From: JAMCRM01 sp035561075
Lineage (GTDB): Bacteria; Acidobacteriota; Terriglobia; Bryobacterales; Bryobacteraceae
Reading direction: 5' to 3'
NCBI GenBank assembly: GCA_035561075.1
Contig: DATMYF010000055.1
Coordinates: 13,100 to 77,099 of the forward strand
DNA length: 64,000 nt
The number at the start of each line of letters is the position of its first letter. Position 1 is the first letter of the stretch. Below are positions 1 to 8,381 of this stretch, one piece after another. Under the pieces are notes generated by a model. The model made no database searches. It saw only the letters and a program-made list of their open reading frames with translations, and was not told where the DNA came from. The translations under genes were made by a program, and so were the position numbers.

Positions 1-150
1 CCGGCGCGTTTTCTGACCCCTTATGTGTACGGCCTGTACCGGAGCGGCGGGCGAAGCGCATTTGTCACCCGGGGCATCGGGACGGTGGGGATTCCCGCGC
101 GCATTGGGGCCCCGCCCGAAATCGCCCTGCTCCGGCTCAGAAGGGCCTGA
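1..150 (+). CDS. Metallophosphoesterase, YkuE/YaeI-like, C-terminal fragment
   Basis: Frame 1 is open from the window edge to the TGA at 148-150 (49 residues visible). The visible end runs through VYGLYRSGG, then RGIGTVGIPARIGAPPEIALL. A glycine-rich RGxGTxGxPxRxGxPPEI stretch is the usual C-terminus of YkuE/YaeI-type calcineurin-like phosphoesterases, which act on envelope lipids or phosphodiesters. The catalytic metal-binding part lies upstream of the window. The next gene starts at the base after this stop, so the two are likely co-transcribed. Confidence 0.7.
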   Translation, partial: PARFLTPYVYGLYRSGGRSAFVTRGIGTVGIPARIGAPPEIALLRLRRA

Positions 151-891
151 GTGCGGTATCTGATCGTCAGCGATATACACGCCAATTGGGAGGCGCTTCA
201 GGCGGTGCTCGACGCCGCCGGGGGGCAGTATGACCGCATTGTCTGCTGCGGCGACCTGGTAGGCTACGGGGCCGACCCGAATGCCGTGGTGGAATGGGCG
301 CGCGCCAATGTGGCCACCGTAGTGCGGGGCAATCACGATCGTGCCGCGGTGGGCCTGGAGGCTATCGACTGGTTCAATCCCATGGCCCGCAAGGCGGCCC
401 AGTGGACCACCGCCCAGCTCACACCCGAGAATGCCGCCTATATCCGGGCCATGCCGAAAGGGCCGGTTCCGTGCGACGGCTTCCACCTGGTGCACGGGTC
501 GCCGGTCGACGAGGACGAGTACGTAGTGGAGAGTTCCGAAGCATCCGAGGCGCTTCGTTATGTAACCGCCGCGTTGACTTTTTTCGGCCACACCCATATG
601 CAGGGCGGCTTTGTGTGGCGGCGCGGGCGCGTGGAGCCGGTGCGGCGGCCCACCCGAAGTGACGACCGCCGTTTGGTGGAGTTCGACCAGGACGCCGCTT
701 ACCTGGTGAACCCGGGCTCGGTCGGGCAGCCGCGCGACGGCGATCCCCGGGCCGCCTTCGTGCTGTTCGATTCCTCAGGGGGCTTCTTCTGGTTCCACCG
801 GCTGGAGTACGACCGCAAGCAGGCTCAGGAGAAGATCCGCCGCGCCGGTCTGCCTCCGGCCCTGGCGGACCGGCTCGCCGTGGGACGATAG
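151..891 (+). CDS. Metallophosphoesterase (YfcE/MJ0936-like calcineurin superfamily)
   Basis: This 246-residue cytoplasmic protein starts with GTG directly after the preceding stop. The five phosphoesterase blocks are present in order: SDIHAN near residue 7 (Asp and His metal ligands), CGDLVGYG near 33, RGNHD near 60, a VHGSP block near 114 and FGHTH near 146. The Asn/His of GNHD and the GHTH histidines complete a di-metal site. These proteins hydrolyse phosphodiesters or phosphomonoesters; the substrate cannot be told from the sequence. The length matches the YfcE/MJ0936 group plus a short C-terminal helix. The preceding and following genes lie on the same strand with almost no spacing, suggesting an operon. 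Confidence 0.85.
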   Translation: MRYLIVSDIHANWEALQAVLDAAGGQYDRIVCCGDLVGYGADPNAVVEWARANVATVVRGNHDRAAVGLEAIDWFNPMARKAAQWTTAQLTPENAAYIRAMPKGPVPCDGFHLVHGSPVDEDEYVVESSEASEALRYVTAALTFFGHTHMQGGFVWRRGRVEPVRRPTRSDDRRLVEFDQDAAYLVNPGSVGQPRDGDPRAAFVLFDSSGGFFWFHRLEYDRKQAQEKIRRAGLPPALADRLAVGR

Positions 892-895
892 CCTG

Positions 896-1378
896 ATGGA
901 CGGAATTCAGGTGATCGATCGGGCCCTGCTGGCGCGCGTCCTGGAACAGGCGCGGCATTCCCCGCGGCGGCGCGTGAACTACAACCTGCACCGCACGCCG
1001 GCGGAAGACCCCAACCGCTTTCTCAATGTCATGCTCGAGGGCACCTACGTGGCCCCGCACCGTCACCTGACGGTGCCGAAACCGGAACTGTTCCTGGTGC
1101 TCGAGGGCCGCGTAGCCCTGTTCACGTTCGACGACGGGGGCGCCGTCACGGGAAATTATTTGATTGGGGCGGGGACGCCCGAGGCCGCCGTGGGGATCGA
1201 CATCGCCCCGGGTATCTGGCATTCCCTGGCGGTCCTGAGCCCGCACGCCATTCTGCTCGAAGTGAAGCCGGGCCGGTACGATGCCGCCACCGATAAGCAG
1301 TTCGCCCCCTGGGCGCCTCGCGAGGGCGACGCGGATGCTGCGGATTATCTGGTGCGGCTTGTCGGCAGCGTGGCTTAG
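896..1378 (+). CDS. WbuC-family cupin metalloprotein
   Basis: The 160-residue product has the WbuC layout. An N-terminal segment RRRVNYNLHRTPAEDPNRFLNVM is followed by a cupin barrel with the metal motif APHRHLTVPKPELFLVLEG, in which His-x-His and Glu are ligands. A second half has GIWHSLAVL with a further histidine. WbuC proteins are found in polysaccharide or O-antigen contexts but have no firmly assigned reaction; a sugar-modifying or metal-binding role is inference. The ATG lies 4 bases after the phosphoesterase stop. Its 3' end overlaps the convergent gene by 4 bases (1375-1378). Confidence 0.8.
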   Translation: MDGIQVIDRALLARVLEQARHSPRRRVNYNLHRTPAEDPNRFLNVMLEGTYVAPHRHLTVPKPELFLVLEGRVALFTFDDGGAVTGNYLIGAGTPEAAVGIDIAPGIWHSLAVLSPHAILLEVKPGRYDAATDKQFAPWAPREGDADAADYLVRLVGSVA

Positions 1379-1800
1379 AGCGCCCCGGCGCTCAGGGCCT
1401 CGGCGTGACGGCGGAAAATGCGGCCCACGTAGTCCGCACCGGCGGGCGCCGGCTCCTGCAGGACGTCCGAACGCAGGCCCTCCAGCATATCGGTGACATG
1501 CAGCGCATCGGGTGGCAGACCGTAGGAGGCCAGCGCCTCCCGTACTTCCGCCACGCCGTTATCATAAGCCGGAAACTCCACCAGGGTAGTGGGCTCCGCC
1601 TCCCGGCGGCCATTGGCATAGATGTATTCGACGGACGCGTCGTGATAGATCTGCGGATTTATGGGGAAACTGAGTTGGGCGAGCGCGTCGAGTAGGGCCT
1701 CGAGATGACGCGGCTCCACGTGCACCACGATCGAATTCAGGATACCTTCACTGCCCGCCAGGGTACGGCGGCTATCAACCAGACTGGGCCAGACGCTCAT
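1375..1800 (-). CDS. Conserved hypothetical protein (141 aa)
   Basis: I do not recognise a named family. The ATG at 1800 is chosen because it follows a GGAGG site by a normal gap; the frame is open further upstream, but that part runs through a terminator hairpin. The product starts MSVWPSLVDSRRTL. It carries an alternating hydrophobic segment (LNSIVVHVEPRHLEALLDAL, then YIYANGRRE and TTLVEFPAYD) that could form a small alpha/beta ACT- or ferredoxin-like fold. It has no signal peptide or membrane segment. It may be the last cistron of the minus-strand operon, separated from the APC permease by a terminator. Confidence 0.6.
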   Translation of the reverse strand: MSVWPSLVDSRRTLAGSEGILNSIVVHVEPRHLEALLDALAQLSFPINPQIYHDASVEYIYANGRREAEPTTLVEFPAYDNGVAEVREALASYGLPPDALHVTDMLEGLRSDVLQEPAPAGADYVGRIFRRHAEALSAGAL

Positions 1801-1829
1801 CGATCCTCCAGCATCCGGCAAGGCGGCCC

Positions 1830-1866
1830 ACAAAAGAAAAAACCCTGGGGCCAAAGGCTCCAGGGT
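1830..1866 (-). terminator. Intrinsic terminator after the APC permease operon
   Basis: Read on the minus strand, an 11-bp stem (1866-1856 with 1852-1842, one G-U pair, loop of three) is followed by a T-rich tract at 1841-1832. It lies about 170 bases past the permease stop and 30 bases before the ATG of the next minus-strand gene. It can therefore end the thiE-permease transcript or attenuate the downstream gene. Confidence 0.75.
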
Positions 1867-2036
1867 CAAGAATTTCGAACAGACCGACTCGCCTTTAGCA
1901 CTTTTTTTAGCGTGGTTGCAATTAGCCGAGCCCGCAACAGGCCCTAAATCAATCCACGTTCTCCTTCAACTTATCACTTGAGGCCAATCGATGCAACGGT
2001 TTTTCACAACTGGCGGAGCGGTTCTGGTTAGGGCGC

Positions 2037-3437
2037 TCACATCCGGGCCGGCTTGGGCCGCCAGATGAAGTAGACCGGCACTCCCAGCAACACGATGATC
2101 AATCCCGGCCAGGTGAAGCTCGGTTTATACAGCAGCAGCAGGATCTCGATGGCCCCGGCAATGATGATATATAGGGCCGGCAGCACCGGGTACCCGAACG
2201 CGCGGTAGGGGCGCTCCATCTCCGGCCGTTTGCGGCGCAGCACGAAAAGGCCCGCGATGGTGAGAATGTAGAACAGCAGCACCGCGAAGATCACGTAATC
2301 GAGCAGGTCGCTGTAGCTTCCGCTAAGGGTGAGGAGCACGGCCCAGGCGCATTGGATTACGAGGGAGAACCTGGGGGTGTGGTGCACCGGGTCGAGGATG
2401 CCCGCCTGGCGGAAAAAGAGCCCGTCCTTGGCCATCGCGTAATACACGCGCGCACCCGCCAGGATGATGCCGTTGGCGCAGCCGAAGGTGGAGATCATGA
2501 TGGCCGCGGCCATCAACTGCACGGCCACGGGACCCAGCATAGTGGCAGCGGCGGCCGTGGCGACGCGGTCTTCGGGAGCCGTCTGAATACCTTCGAGCGG
2601 CAGCATCGTAAGGTACGCCAGGTTCGAGGCGATGTAGAGCAGCGAGACCACCCCCACCCCAAGCGCCAACGACAGCGGCAGGTTGCGCTTTGGGTTCCGC
2701 ACTTCTCCGGCCGTGAAGGTGACGTTGTTCCAGGCGTCAGCGGAGAACAGCGCCCCCACCATCGCGACCCCCACGATCCGGATGGTGGTGAAGCTCCAGT
2801 CGGCGTTCTGCCAGAAATTGCCGAAATTGCGCGAGATGGCGTCCGGGTCGCGGCCCAGCGCGAAACCGAAACCGATCAGCCCGAGCAGGGCGGCGGTTTT
2901 GGCGAACGTGAAGACGTTCTGCACGCGCGCGCCGGTCCGGATGCCGCGGGTATTGGCCCAACTCAACAGCACCAGCACCGAGATGGCCGTGAGCTGTTGC
3001 GTGTTCAGGCCGAAGCGCCCGCCGCCGAGCAGGTAGTTATGCGCGGAAATCCACGGGACAAAGACGCCGCTGAACTTGGCAAAGGCCACGGCGACGGCGG
3101 CGATGGTGCCGGTCTGGATCACCAGAAAGAGCGTCCAGCCGTAGAGGAAGCCGCTCATAGGCCCGAAGGCCTCCCGCAAGTAAACGTACTGGCCGCCGGC
3201 GTGCGGCATGGCAGCCGCCAGTTCCCCGTAGCTGAGGGCGGCGATGATGGTGAGGACCGCGGTTATGGCCCAGGTCATCAGCATCAGCCCCGGCGAGTGG
3301 ACCTGCCGGGCGATATCCGCGGAGACGATGAAGATGCCGGAGCCGATCATGGACCCCATCACCAGGGTGGTAGCGTCCATGAGGCCGAGGCCCTTGACGA
3401 ATCCCGCGTTTACATCGGTGGTGCCGACTGTAGCCAT
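2037..3437 (-). CDS. APC-family amino acid permease
   Basis: This 466-residue integral membrane protein has about 12 hydrophobic segments. Near the N-terminus is GSMIGSGIF, the G-[SA]-x-I-G-x-G-[IL]-F signature of APC-superfamily TM1. Later come the TM3 to TM6 features PHAGGQYVYLREAFG and ADAWNNVTFTAGEVRNPKRNLP. The family imports or exchanges amino acids; the specificity here is unknown. The ATG at 3437 is preferred over an upstream frame extension because a CGGAGG site lies 8 bases upstream. The start overlaps the end of thiE by 28 bases, indicating translational coupling in the minus-strand operon. Confidence 0.88.
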   Translation of the reverse strand: MATVGTTDVNAGFVKGLGLMDATTLVMGSMIGSGIFIVSADIARQVHSPGLMLMTWAITAVLTIIAALSYGELAAAMPHAGGQYVYLREAFGPMSGFLYGWTLFLVIQTGTIAAVAVAFAKFSGVFVPWISAHNYLLGGGRFGLNTQQLTAISVLVLLSWANTRGIRTGARVQNVFTFAKTAALLGLIGFGFALGRDPDAISRNFGNFWQNADWSFTTIRIVGVAMVGALFSADAWNNVTFTAGEVRNPKRNLPLSLALGVGVVSLLYIASNLAYLTMLPLEGIQTAPEDRVATAAAATMLGPVAVQLMAAAIMISTFGCANGIILAGARVYYAMAKDGLFFRQAGILDPVHHTPRFSLVIQCAWAVLLTLSGSYSDLLDYVIFAVLLFYILTIAGLFVLRRKRPEMERPYRAFGYPVLPALYIIIAGAIEILLLLYKPSFTWPGLIIVLLGVPVYFIWRPKPARM

Positions 3438-4057
3438 TCCTCCATCCTCCGGCGGAGCGAGGCGGCCGTGCAAGGCTCCGTTATGAAATCACCGATTACC
3501 GCGACCGAATCGGCGCCGGCGGCCCATACTTGGTGTGCGTTGGCGCGGGTGATGCCGCCGATGGCCACCAGCGGCCCGGCAATTGTGGAGCGGCACGAGC
3601 GGAGTTGTTCCAGCCCCACCACGGGATCCGGGTCTCGCTTGGACGCTGTGGGGAAGATGGGGCCCAGCGCGAGGTAGTCCACCGGCTCCCCGGCGGCGGC
3701 GCGCAGTTGTTCGGGATTGTGGGTGGAGAAGCCCACCACGGCGCTGCTTCCCACGATGCGGCGTGCGTCGGCGGGGGCCAGGTCATCCTGTCCGACGTGC
3801 AGGCCGGCGCCGAGCAGCGCGGCGATATCGGCGCGATCATCGATGATAAGGACGGCTCCCGCCTGGCGGCACAGGGCGGCGGTTTCGCGGGCCTGCGCGA
3901 AAATGTCCCGGCTCCAGTGGCCCTTATGCCGTACTTGCAGGATGCGGGCTCCGCCCTCTACGAGCGCTGCCGCAGCGGCCGTCAGGCCCAGCGCCGGCCA
4001 TGGCCCGGCGCCGCTGTCGAGAATCGGGTAGATCGGCGGCAGTGTCGTACGCGGCAT
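3410..4057 (-). CDS. thiE: Thiamine-phosphate synthase
   Basis: ThiE condenses HMP diphosphate with HET phosphate to form thiamine phosphate in the cytosol. The 215-residue protein is a TIM barrel of normal family length. Diagnostic blocks are ILQVRHKG (phosphate/pyrimidine site), IIDDRADIA, GLHVGQDDLAP, VGFSTHN, YLALGPIFPT..K and VAIGGITRAN. The gene sits in an operon with an FmdB-type zinc ribbon protein upstream and an APC permease downstream rather than with other thi genes. No TPP riboswitch is recognisable before it. Divergent ThiE/TenI members exist, but the DDRAD and GPIFPT motifs favour a true ThiE. Confidence 0.87.
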   Translation of the reverse strand: MPRTTLPPIYPILDSGAGPWPALGLTAAAAALVEGGARILQVRHKGHWSRDIFAQARETAALCRQAGAVLIIDDRADIAALLGAGLHVGQDDLAPADARRIVGSSAVVGFSTHNPEQLRAAAGEPVDYLALGPIFPTASKRDPDPVVGLEQLRSCRSTIAGPLVAIGGITRANAHQVWAAGADSVAVIGDFITEPCTAASLRRRMEEWLQSAPPM

Positions 4058-4066
4058 TTTTTCGGA

Positions 4067-4300
4067 TTACCCGCCGAATCCGCAAGCTTCCGGATGGCGG
4101 CAGCCGGCGCAGGGCCCCCCGGCCGGCGGCTGCGGCCCCTTCTGCGGGGCGGAGCCGGCGTGGGCGGCGAAGACCGAAAGCTCCTGCCGCAAATGGGTCT
4201 CGCCGCAGGAGGGGCAGGTAAGGCCGTCTTTGTCCGAGGTGCGTACCAGCTTCTCAAAGCGCGTTCCGCAATCCTGGCAACTGTATTCGTATATAGGCAT
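4067..4300 (-). CDS. FmdB-family zinc ribbon protein
   Basis: This 77-residue protein begins MPIYEYSCQDCG, the signature start of FmdB/CxxC_CxxC_SSSS proteins. CQDCG and CPSCG pairs form a zinc ribbon. The second half is Pro/Gly-rich, and a further CAGC....C cluster near the C-terminus might bind another metal. FmdB proteins are proposed regulators, originally from a formamidase/amide operon; the role here is unknown. It starts 2 bases after the PBP4-type gene and ends 9 bases before thiE, so it is embedded in the operon. Confidence 0.85.
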   Translation of the reverse strand: MPIYEYSCQDCGTRFEKLVRTSDKDGLTCPSCGETHLRQELSVFAAHAGSAPQKGPQPPAGGPCAGCRHPEACGFGG

Positions 4301-4302
4301 GG

Positions 4303-5811
4303 CTACTCCACCATCAGGGAACAGATTCGGTCCATGACGCTGCGGATCTCACCCGCGGCACCATTGTAGTTATTTACCAGTATCGCAAAGGCCAGGTGTC
4401 CGCCGCGGCGCGGCTCGGCATAGCCGGAGAGGGCGCTCACGCCGGTGAGCGTCCCGGTCTTGGCGCGGATGCGTCCGGCCGCGGACCCTTGCTGAAAGCG
4501 GTGGGCCAAGGTGCCGTCCTCCCCTCCGACCGGCAGCAGGCTCAGCCAGTGCTCGCGGACAGGAAGTTTCCACATATAGGTCAGGAGGCGCGACATGGCC
4601 GCCGGGGTCACCAGGTTAAGGCGCGCCAGGCCGGAGCCATCCACCAGGTTATAGGAGGTGCGGCCGATTCCGGCCTCGTCAAGGAAGAGCCGCATCTCTT
4701 CAATGCCCGCCTGGCGGCTGCCGATTCCGCGCCGTATCCGGGCCACCGCCCGGAGGTTCATCTCGGCGTGCAGGTTCTGGCTGACTTTGGCGGTGATCCG
4801 GAGGTCTTCCACGAGGGGGGCGGAGACCCGGCGGGCCAGCTCCGTCCCGGGCTGGGGAACGGGCGCGGGGCCCAGGGCAGGGTCGGGCACCTGATTTGAA
4901 AACATGTGCCGCACCTGGACGCCGCCGGAAACGGCGACGCCGCGGCGCTCCAGGGCGTCCTTAAGGGCCAGAGCGGCGTACCGGGCCGGCTCGTCAATGG
5001 CCAGCAGCGTCCCGTACCCTTTATCCCCGGCGGGAAGGGTGCCCCAAAGCCGCAGTTGGCGGAAGCCGGGTTCACGGTCGATACGGATGCGCCGCTCGCC
5101 GCCGCGGGCGACGGTGCGGACGCGGTTGTCGATCTCGTAATACTCGAGCGGAGGAGAGAGCGTCAGGCGCGCCAGTTGGCCGGGGCGCTCGCCAGGCCGG
5201 AGGCGGAGCGTGAAAGCGTTGTCGTTCACCGCCAGGGCGCTGACGGCCGCGCCGTATTCCCAGATGGTATCTTCCGCCGCCCAGCCCTCCGGGTAGGGCT
5301 CCCAGAGATAGGCGGTGTCGTCGCCTGTGATGCCGCCTTCTACGCGCCGCACGCCGCGCGCCACCACCTGGTCCGCCAGTTCCTCGATGGCCTGGAGCGG
5401 GTTGCCCTCGGCCGCGCCGGTGCGGTACGGTATGGCCCGGGGCGAGAGGTTCGGATCGCCACCACCCACCAGGCGCACGCCCCTGGCCGTGCCGGAGGCG
5501 TCCGGACGGGTCTCGGCAAGCACCAGAGTTTCGTAGCGGTAGCCGGGTCCCAGCCGTGCCAGGGCCAGAGCGGTGGTGAACAGCTTGGCGTTAGAGGCGG
5601 GAACGAAGAACCGGTCGGGATTCAGATCGAAGAGGACCGCTCCGGTATCCAGATCGACGATCCGGATGCCCCAGAAGGCCCCGCGCGCCACGGGCGAACC
5701 GTCGATGGCGGCATGGATACGCGCCGGCAGTTGCTGGGCACTCGCGGAGAGCGCGAAGGCGAGCGCCACTACCCCAACTCCTATCCCCCAACTCCCGTCT
5801 CCTGCCCTCAT
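4303..5811 (-). CDS. dacB: D-Ala-D-Ala carboxypeptidase/endopeptidase, PBP4 (class C) family
   Basis: The 502-residue exported peptidase trims or cleaves peptidoglycan cross-links in the periplasm. The active-site triad is visible: SNAK after FFVPA (SxxK nucleophile, about residue 80), SGL in VDGSGLARLN as the SxN-type motif, and KTG in RAKTGTLTG near the C-terminus. The large insertion between the first two motifs is typical of the DacB/PBP4 family. The N-terminus is a signal peptide cut after ALSASA. Its first ~15 residues are encoded by a GGGAGTTGGGG-type microrepeat (see 5772-5798). The start forms an ATGA overlap with the MFS gene. Confidence 0.9.
   Translation of the reverse strand: MRAGDGSWGIGVGVVALAFALSASAQQLPARIHAAIDGSPVARGAFWGIRIVDLDTGAVLFDLNPDRFFVPASNAKLFTTALALARLGPGYRYETLVLAETRPDASGTARGVRLVGGGDPNLSPRAIPYRTGAAEGNPLQAIEELADQVVARGVRRVEGGITGDDTAYLWEPYPEGWAAEDTIWEYGAAVSALAVNDNAFTLRLRPGERPGQLARLTLSPPLEYYEIDNRVRTVARGGERRIRIDREPGFRQLRLWGTLPAGDKGYGTLLAIDEPARYAALALKDALERRGVAVSGGVQVRHMFSNQVPDPALGPAPVPQPGTELARRVSAPLVEDLRITAKVSQNLHAEMNLRAVARIRRGIGSRQAGIEEMRLFLDEAGIGRTSYNLVDGSGLARLNLVTPAAMSRLLTYMWKLPVREHWLSLLPVGGEDGTLAHRFQQGSAAGRIRAKTGTLTGVSALSGYAEPRRGGHLAFAILVNNYNGAAGEIRSVMDRICSLMVE
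5772..5798. repeat. CCCCAACTCC-type microrepeat inside the dacB start
   Basis: The + strand reads two copies of a CCCCAACTCC-like unit separated by TATCC. A closely similar block occurs in csm4 at 58781-58818, and a related reverse-orientation run lies between genes at 51949-51968. Here it encodes residues GSWGIGVGV in the PBP4 signal peptide. Confidence 0.5.
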
Positions 5812-6989
5812 CTGCCTGTCGCCTTGGCTTCCACCCAGACCAGGAACAGCAGCACCAATACGATAAAGGTGCCGGCGAGCGGCAGCGCCATGACCACCCC
5901 GATCCCGGCCAGTTCCGCGAAGTACCCAAGGGTGGCCGGGGCGAGCATTCCGCCCATCAAGGCGAAGGAAAAGATGCCGTTAAAAAACGCGGGGTTGAAG
6001 TAGGGAAAGCGGCGGCCGATCATCTCCGCAACCAGGGGGTAGACGCCCGCGAAGCCGCCGCCCACCAGCAGGACTCCGCTGCCGGCACCGAAGCCGTTAT
6101 TGGTGAGAAACAACAGCGCCAGCCCGAACAGGGCGGCCAGCACGCTTCCCCCCAGCAGTTTGCTTCCGTGTACCCGGCGCACAGCATAAACAGCCGCCAT
6201 GCGGCCTACCAGCAGCGACATCCAGTAGAGCGCCAGAAGGAGGAGCGATGCCGTCGGGCTGATCCCCAGCCGCCGCACCAGGAACAGGGGCAGCCAGCCC
6301 GCAAGCGACCACTCGTTCCCGAATTGGAAGAAGAGCAGCAGGGCAAAGATCACTGCGCCGGGGCTGCGGAAATCGCGAAAAGCCTGGCGCACGGTGGGCT
6401 GGTCCCGGGATATCGCGGCGGGAAGGCGCGTTTTGGCGTAAACCCCGGCGTAGAGTCCTGGGGCCACCGCTATCAGCACCAGGATGCTCGGCACGGTATA
6501 GGCGTAGAAGGTGCCCGCCACCAGCAGGCTGGCGGCAAGGCATCCAAAGCCGAAGAGGATACCCGCCTTCGCCACGGTTTCTCCCGGGTTCCGGACATAC
6601 CCGGCGGAAGCGGCATGGAATAGGCCGGTATTCAGGAGTCCGGCGGCCAGCCCGATGACCGCCAACCCGGCCATCCGCCAGTGCGCGGGAGCCGGCGGAG
6701 GAACCAGAGCCAGCGACAGCAGCGCCGCGCAAGCCAGCGAGCAGGCGAAGACCAGGGTGAAGGAGACCCCCCAACGGCGGAGAAGCCATCGCGCCAGCGG
6801 CGCCGCCGAGATTACCGCCAGCCCGAGGCACAGGAAGTAGTTCCCCACCGTGATGAACTCGGGGGGGTCGCGATGATAGCCCCAAGCCGGCAGAATGGCT
6901 CCCAGCAGAGCCATCAGGAAACCGGAGAGGAAAAAGCCAGCCAGAATCTTCCCCATGGGGGCTTCATGCCGGCTTTCGACTGCCTGCAT
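5808..6989 (-). CDS. MFS transporter
   Basis: The product is about 393 residues with roughly 12 hydrophobic helices, the normal size for the major facilitator superfamily. Loops carry MFS-type basic motifs such as ARWLLRRWG between TM2 and TM3 and VGRMAAVYAVRRVHG in the second half. FucP/NagP-type sugar permeases are the nearest resemblance by layout, but substrate is not inferable. I use the ATG at 6989; a GTG at 6995 and an ATG at 6956 are alternatives. It is the first gene of the minus-strand operon that continues into dacB by a 4-base overlap. Confidence 0.82.
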   Translation of the reverse strand: MQAVESRHEAPMGKILAGFFLSGFLMALLGAILPAWGYHRDPPEFITVGNYFLCLGLAVISAAPLARWLLRRWGVSFTLVFACSLACAALLSLALVPPPAPAHWRMAGLAVIGLAAGLLNTGLFHAASAGYVRNPGETVAKAGILFGFGCLAASLLVAGTFYAYTVPSILVLIAVAPGLYAGVYAKTRLPAAISRDQPTVRQAFRDFRSPGAVIFALLLFFQFGNEWSLAGWLPLFLVRRLGISPTASLLLLALYWMSLLVGRMAAVYAVRRVHGSKLLGGSVLAALFGLALLFLTNNGFGAGSGVLLVGGGFAGVYPLVAEMIGRRFPYFNPAFFNGIFSFALMGGMLAPATLGYFAELAGIGVVMALPLAGTFIVLVLLFLVWVEAKATGR

Positions 6990-7124
6990 CTCCACCTGCC
7001 AATTGTATCGTTTTGAGCATCAGGTAACGTGCGGATTCCGGAATTCGGAAGGGCGCAAAACCATCTGGCTACTGAAATCGGAAGCTTGATTGAGGGAGGT
7101 CTCGTCTTTTCAGCAGTTTGCGGA

Positions 7125-7140
7125 TGGCACGCGGGTTGCA
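7125..7140 (+). promoter_or_regulatory. Sigma-54 promoter (TGGCAC-N5-TTGCA)
   Basis: The sequence TGGCAC GCGGG TTGCA matches the RpoN -24/-12 consensus exactly, including the spacing. Transcription would start near 7151. The first downstream element is a short RNA ending at the terminator 7208-7250, then an alpha/beta hydrolase gene. The site lies in the gap between divergently oriented genes, where a promoter is expected. Confidence 0.7.
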
Positions 7141-7150
7141 CTCCAGGCGG

Positions 7151-7250
7151 TGGGGGTTTTAGGGTTTTTCAAGCTTTGGTGCGTTGCCTCGTCTGGGCTA
7201 ATCCGCACCCCGCTCCGGTTACCATCTGACCGGAGCGGGGTCTTTTTTTT
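7151..7250 (+). ncRNA. Candidate sigma-54-dependent small RNA or attenuated leader
   Basis: A ~100-nt transcript is predicted from the sigma-54 promoter start (about 7151) to the intrinsic terminator. A stem GGTGCG (7178-7183) / CGCACC (7204-7209) overlaps the first bases of the terminator arm, so the two folds compete weakly. No ORF with a ribosome binding site is seen in it. It may be a stand-alone sRNA or the leader of the hydrolase at 7290, which has no other obvious promoter. Confidence 0.45.
7208..7250 (+). terminator. Strong intrinsic terminator
   Basis: A perfect 12-bp GC-rich stem (7208-7219 with 7229-7240, 9-nt loop) is followed by TC and eight T residues. It points along + and lies 40 bases before the hydrolase start. 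No + strand gene ends upstream of it, so it must end a non-coding or leader transcript. Confidence 0.9.
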
Positions 7251-7289
7251 GCCCGGACACCTTCCTGCTAAACTAGTGTTCTCCTACTC

Positions 7290-8321
7290 ATGCCCGGACT
7301 TTACTCCGTCTGGATGGACGGCTGGGAACGCCGCCTGGCCAATCGCGACAAAAACCGCCGGTATCGCCCGTTTGACTGGGGCCTGGAGTGGCTCAGCGGT
7401 ATCAGCCTTCCGGGTTTCCATGCGGAAGCGGACGGAGATCCGGCAGCGTGGATGGAGCGCTTTATTTCCGCCGCACTAGCCAATTCGGCCTGCTTCTACG
7501 GGTACAGCACTCCCAACGACTACCGGCTGGATGGCTCCCACCTGACCTTCAGCAGCCCCGGCGGGTGCCCTTATCCCGAAAATAATACGGTGCACGCGGA
7601 TTTCTTCCCCGCCGGAAACGACCGGGCGGTGCTGGTGCTACCCCAATGGAACGCTGGCGCAGATGGGCACCACGGGTTATGCCGCCTGCTGAACCGCTTT
7701 GGAATCACGGCATTGCGAATGAGCATGGCGTACCATGACCGGCGCATGCCTGCCGAACTCGAACGGGCCGACTACCACGTGTCGAGTAACCTCGGCCGCA
7801 CCATTCATGCCGTGCGGCAGTCCGTAGTGGACGCACGTTCCTGCCTGGATTGGCTGGAAGGCCGCGGATACCGCCGGTTGGCCATCCTGGGCACCAGCTT
7901 GGGTTCGTGCGTGGCTTTCGTTACCTCCGCCCACGACCGGCGCGTTGGGACCGGCGTCTATAACCACATCTCGATGAACTTCGGGGATGTGGTGTGGACC
8001 GGGCTCTCCACGGGGCACGTCCGCAAAGGGCTGGAGGAGGGCGTTACCCAGGAGCAACTTGGGCGGTACTGGTCCATCATCAGCCCTTCTAGCTTCTTCC
8101 ACTTGATGGAGGGCCGTACCACGCCGAACCTGCTGATCTGGACGCGGCACGATACCACGTTCCTGCCAATTTACTCCCGGCAGGTGGTGGAGGCGTTCCG
8201 CTCCCGGGGAATGCCGCATCAGGTGCTCACGCTGCCCTGCGGACACTACACTCTGGGACAGTTTCCTTTCAATCTGATGGACGGGTTGGCCATGTGCCGT
8301 TTCCTCGCAGGTAACCTGTAA
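7290..8321 (+). CDS. Alpha/beta hydrolase (ABHD18-like)
   Basis: The 343-residue protein has an alpha/beta-hydrolase core. A strand DRAVLVLPQWNAG is followed by the nucleophile elbow GTSLGS (Ser about 203). A late acid candidate is IWTRHDTTFLP, and the C-terminal histidine lies in LPCGHYTLG. The N-terminal ~110 residues before the core resemble the ABHD18-type proteins common in soil bacteria. No signal peptide is evident, so it is probably cytosolic; the substrate is unknown. The leader contains a sigma-54 promoter and a terminator, suggesting conditional expression. Confidence 0.75.
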   Translation: MPGLYSVWMDGWERRLANRDKNRRYRPFDWGLEWLSGISLPGFHAEADGDPAAWMERFISAALANSACFYGYSTPNDYRLDGSHLTFSSPGGCPYPENNTVHADFFPAGNDRAVLVLPQWNAGADGHHGLCRLLNRFGITALRMSMAYHDRRMPAELERADYHVSSNLGRTIHAVRQSVVDARSCLDWLEGRGYRRLAILGTSLGSCVAFVTSAHDRRVGTGVYNHISMNFGDVVWTGLSTGHVRKGLEEGVTQEQLGRYWSIISPSSFFHLMEGRTTPNLLIWTRHDTTFLPIYSRQVVEAFRSRGMPHQVLTLPCGHYTLGQFPFNLMDGLAMCRFLAGNL

Positions 8322-8381
8322 CCACTGAATTGGGGTGTTAGGTGAATGGGGCCCTTCAGTAGTAGGGCTGTTGAAGCCTCG

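Noticed and set aside
419..1246. Long minus-strand frame over the phosphoesterase and cupin genes
   Set aside because: It is a shadow of the + strand genes: Arg/Pro/Gly-rich low-information sequence with no domain.
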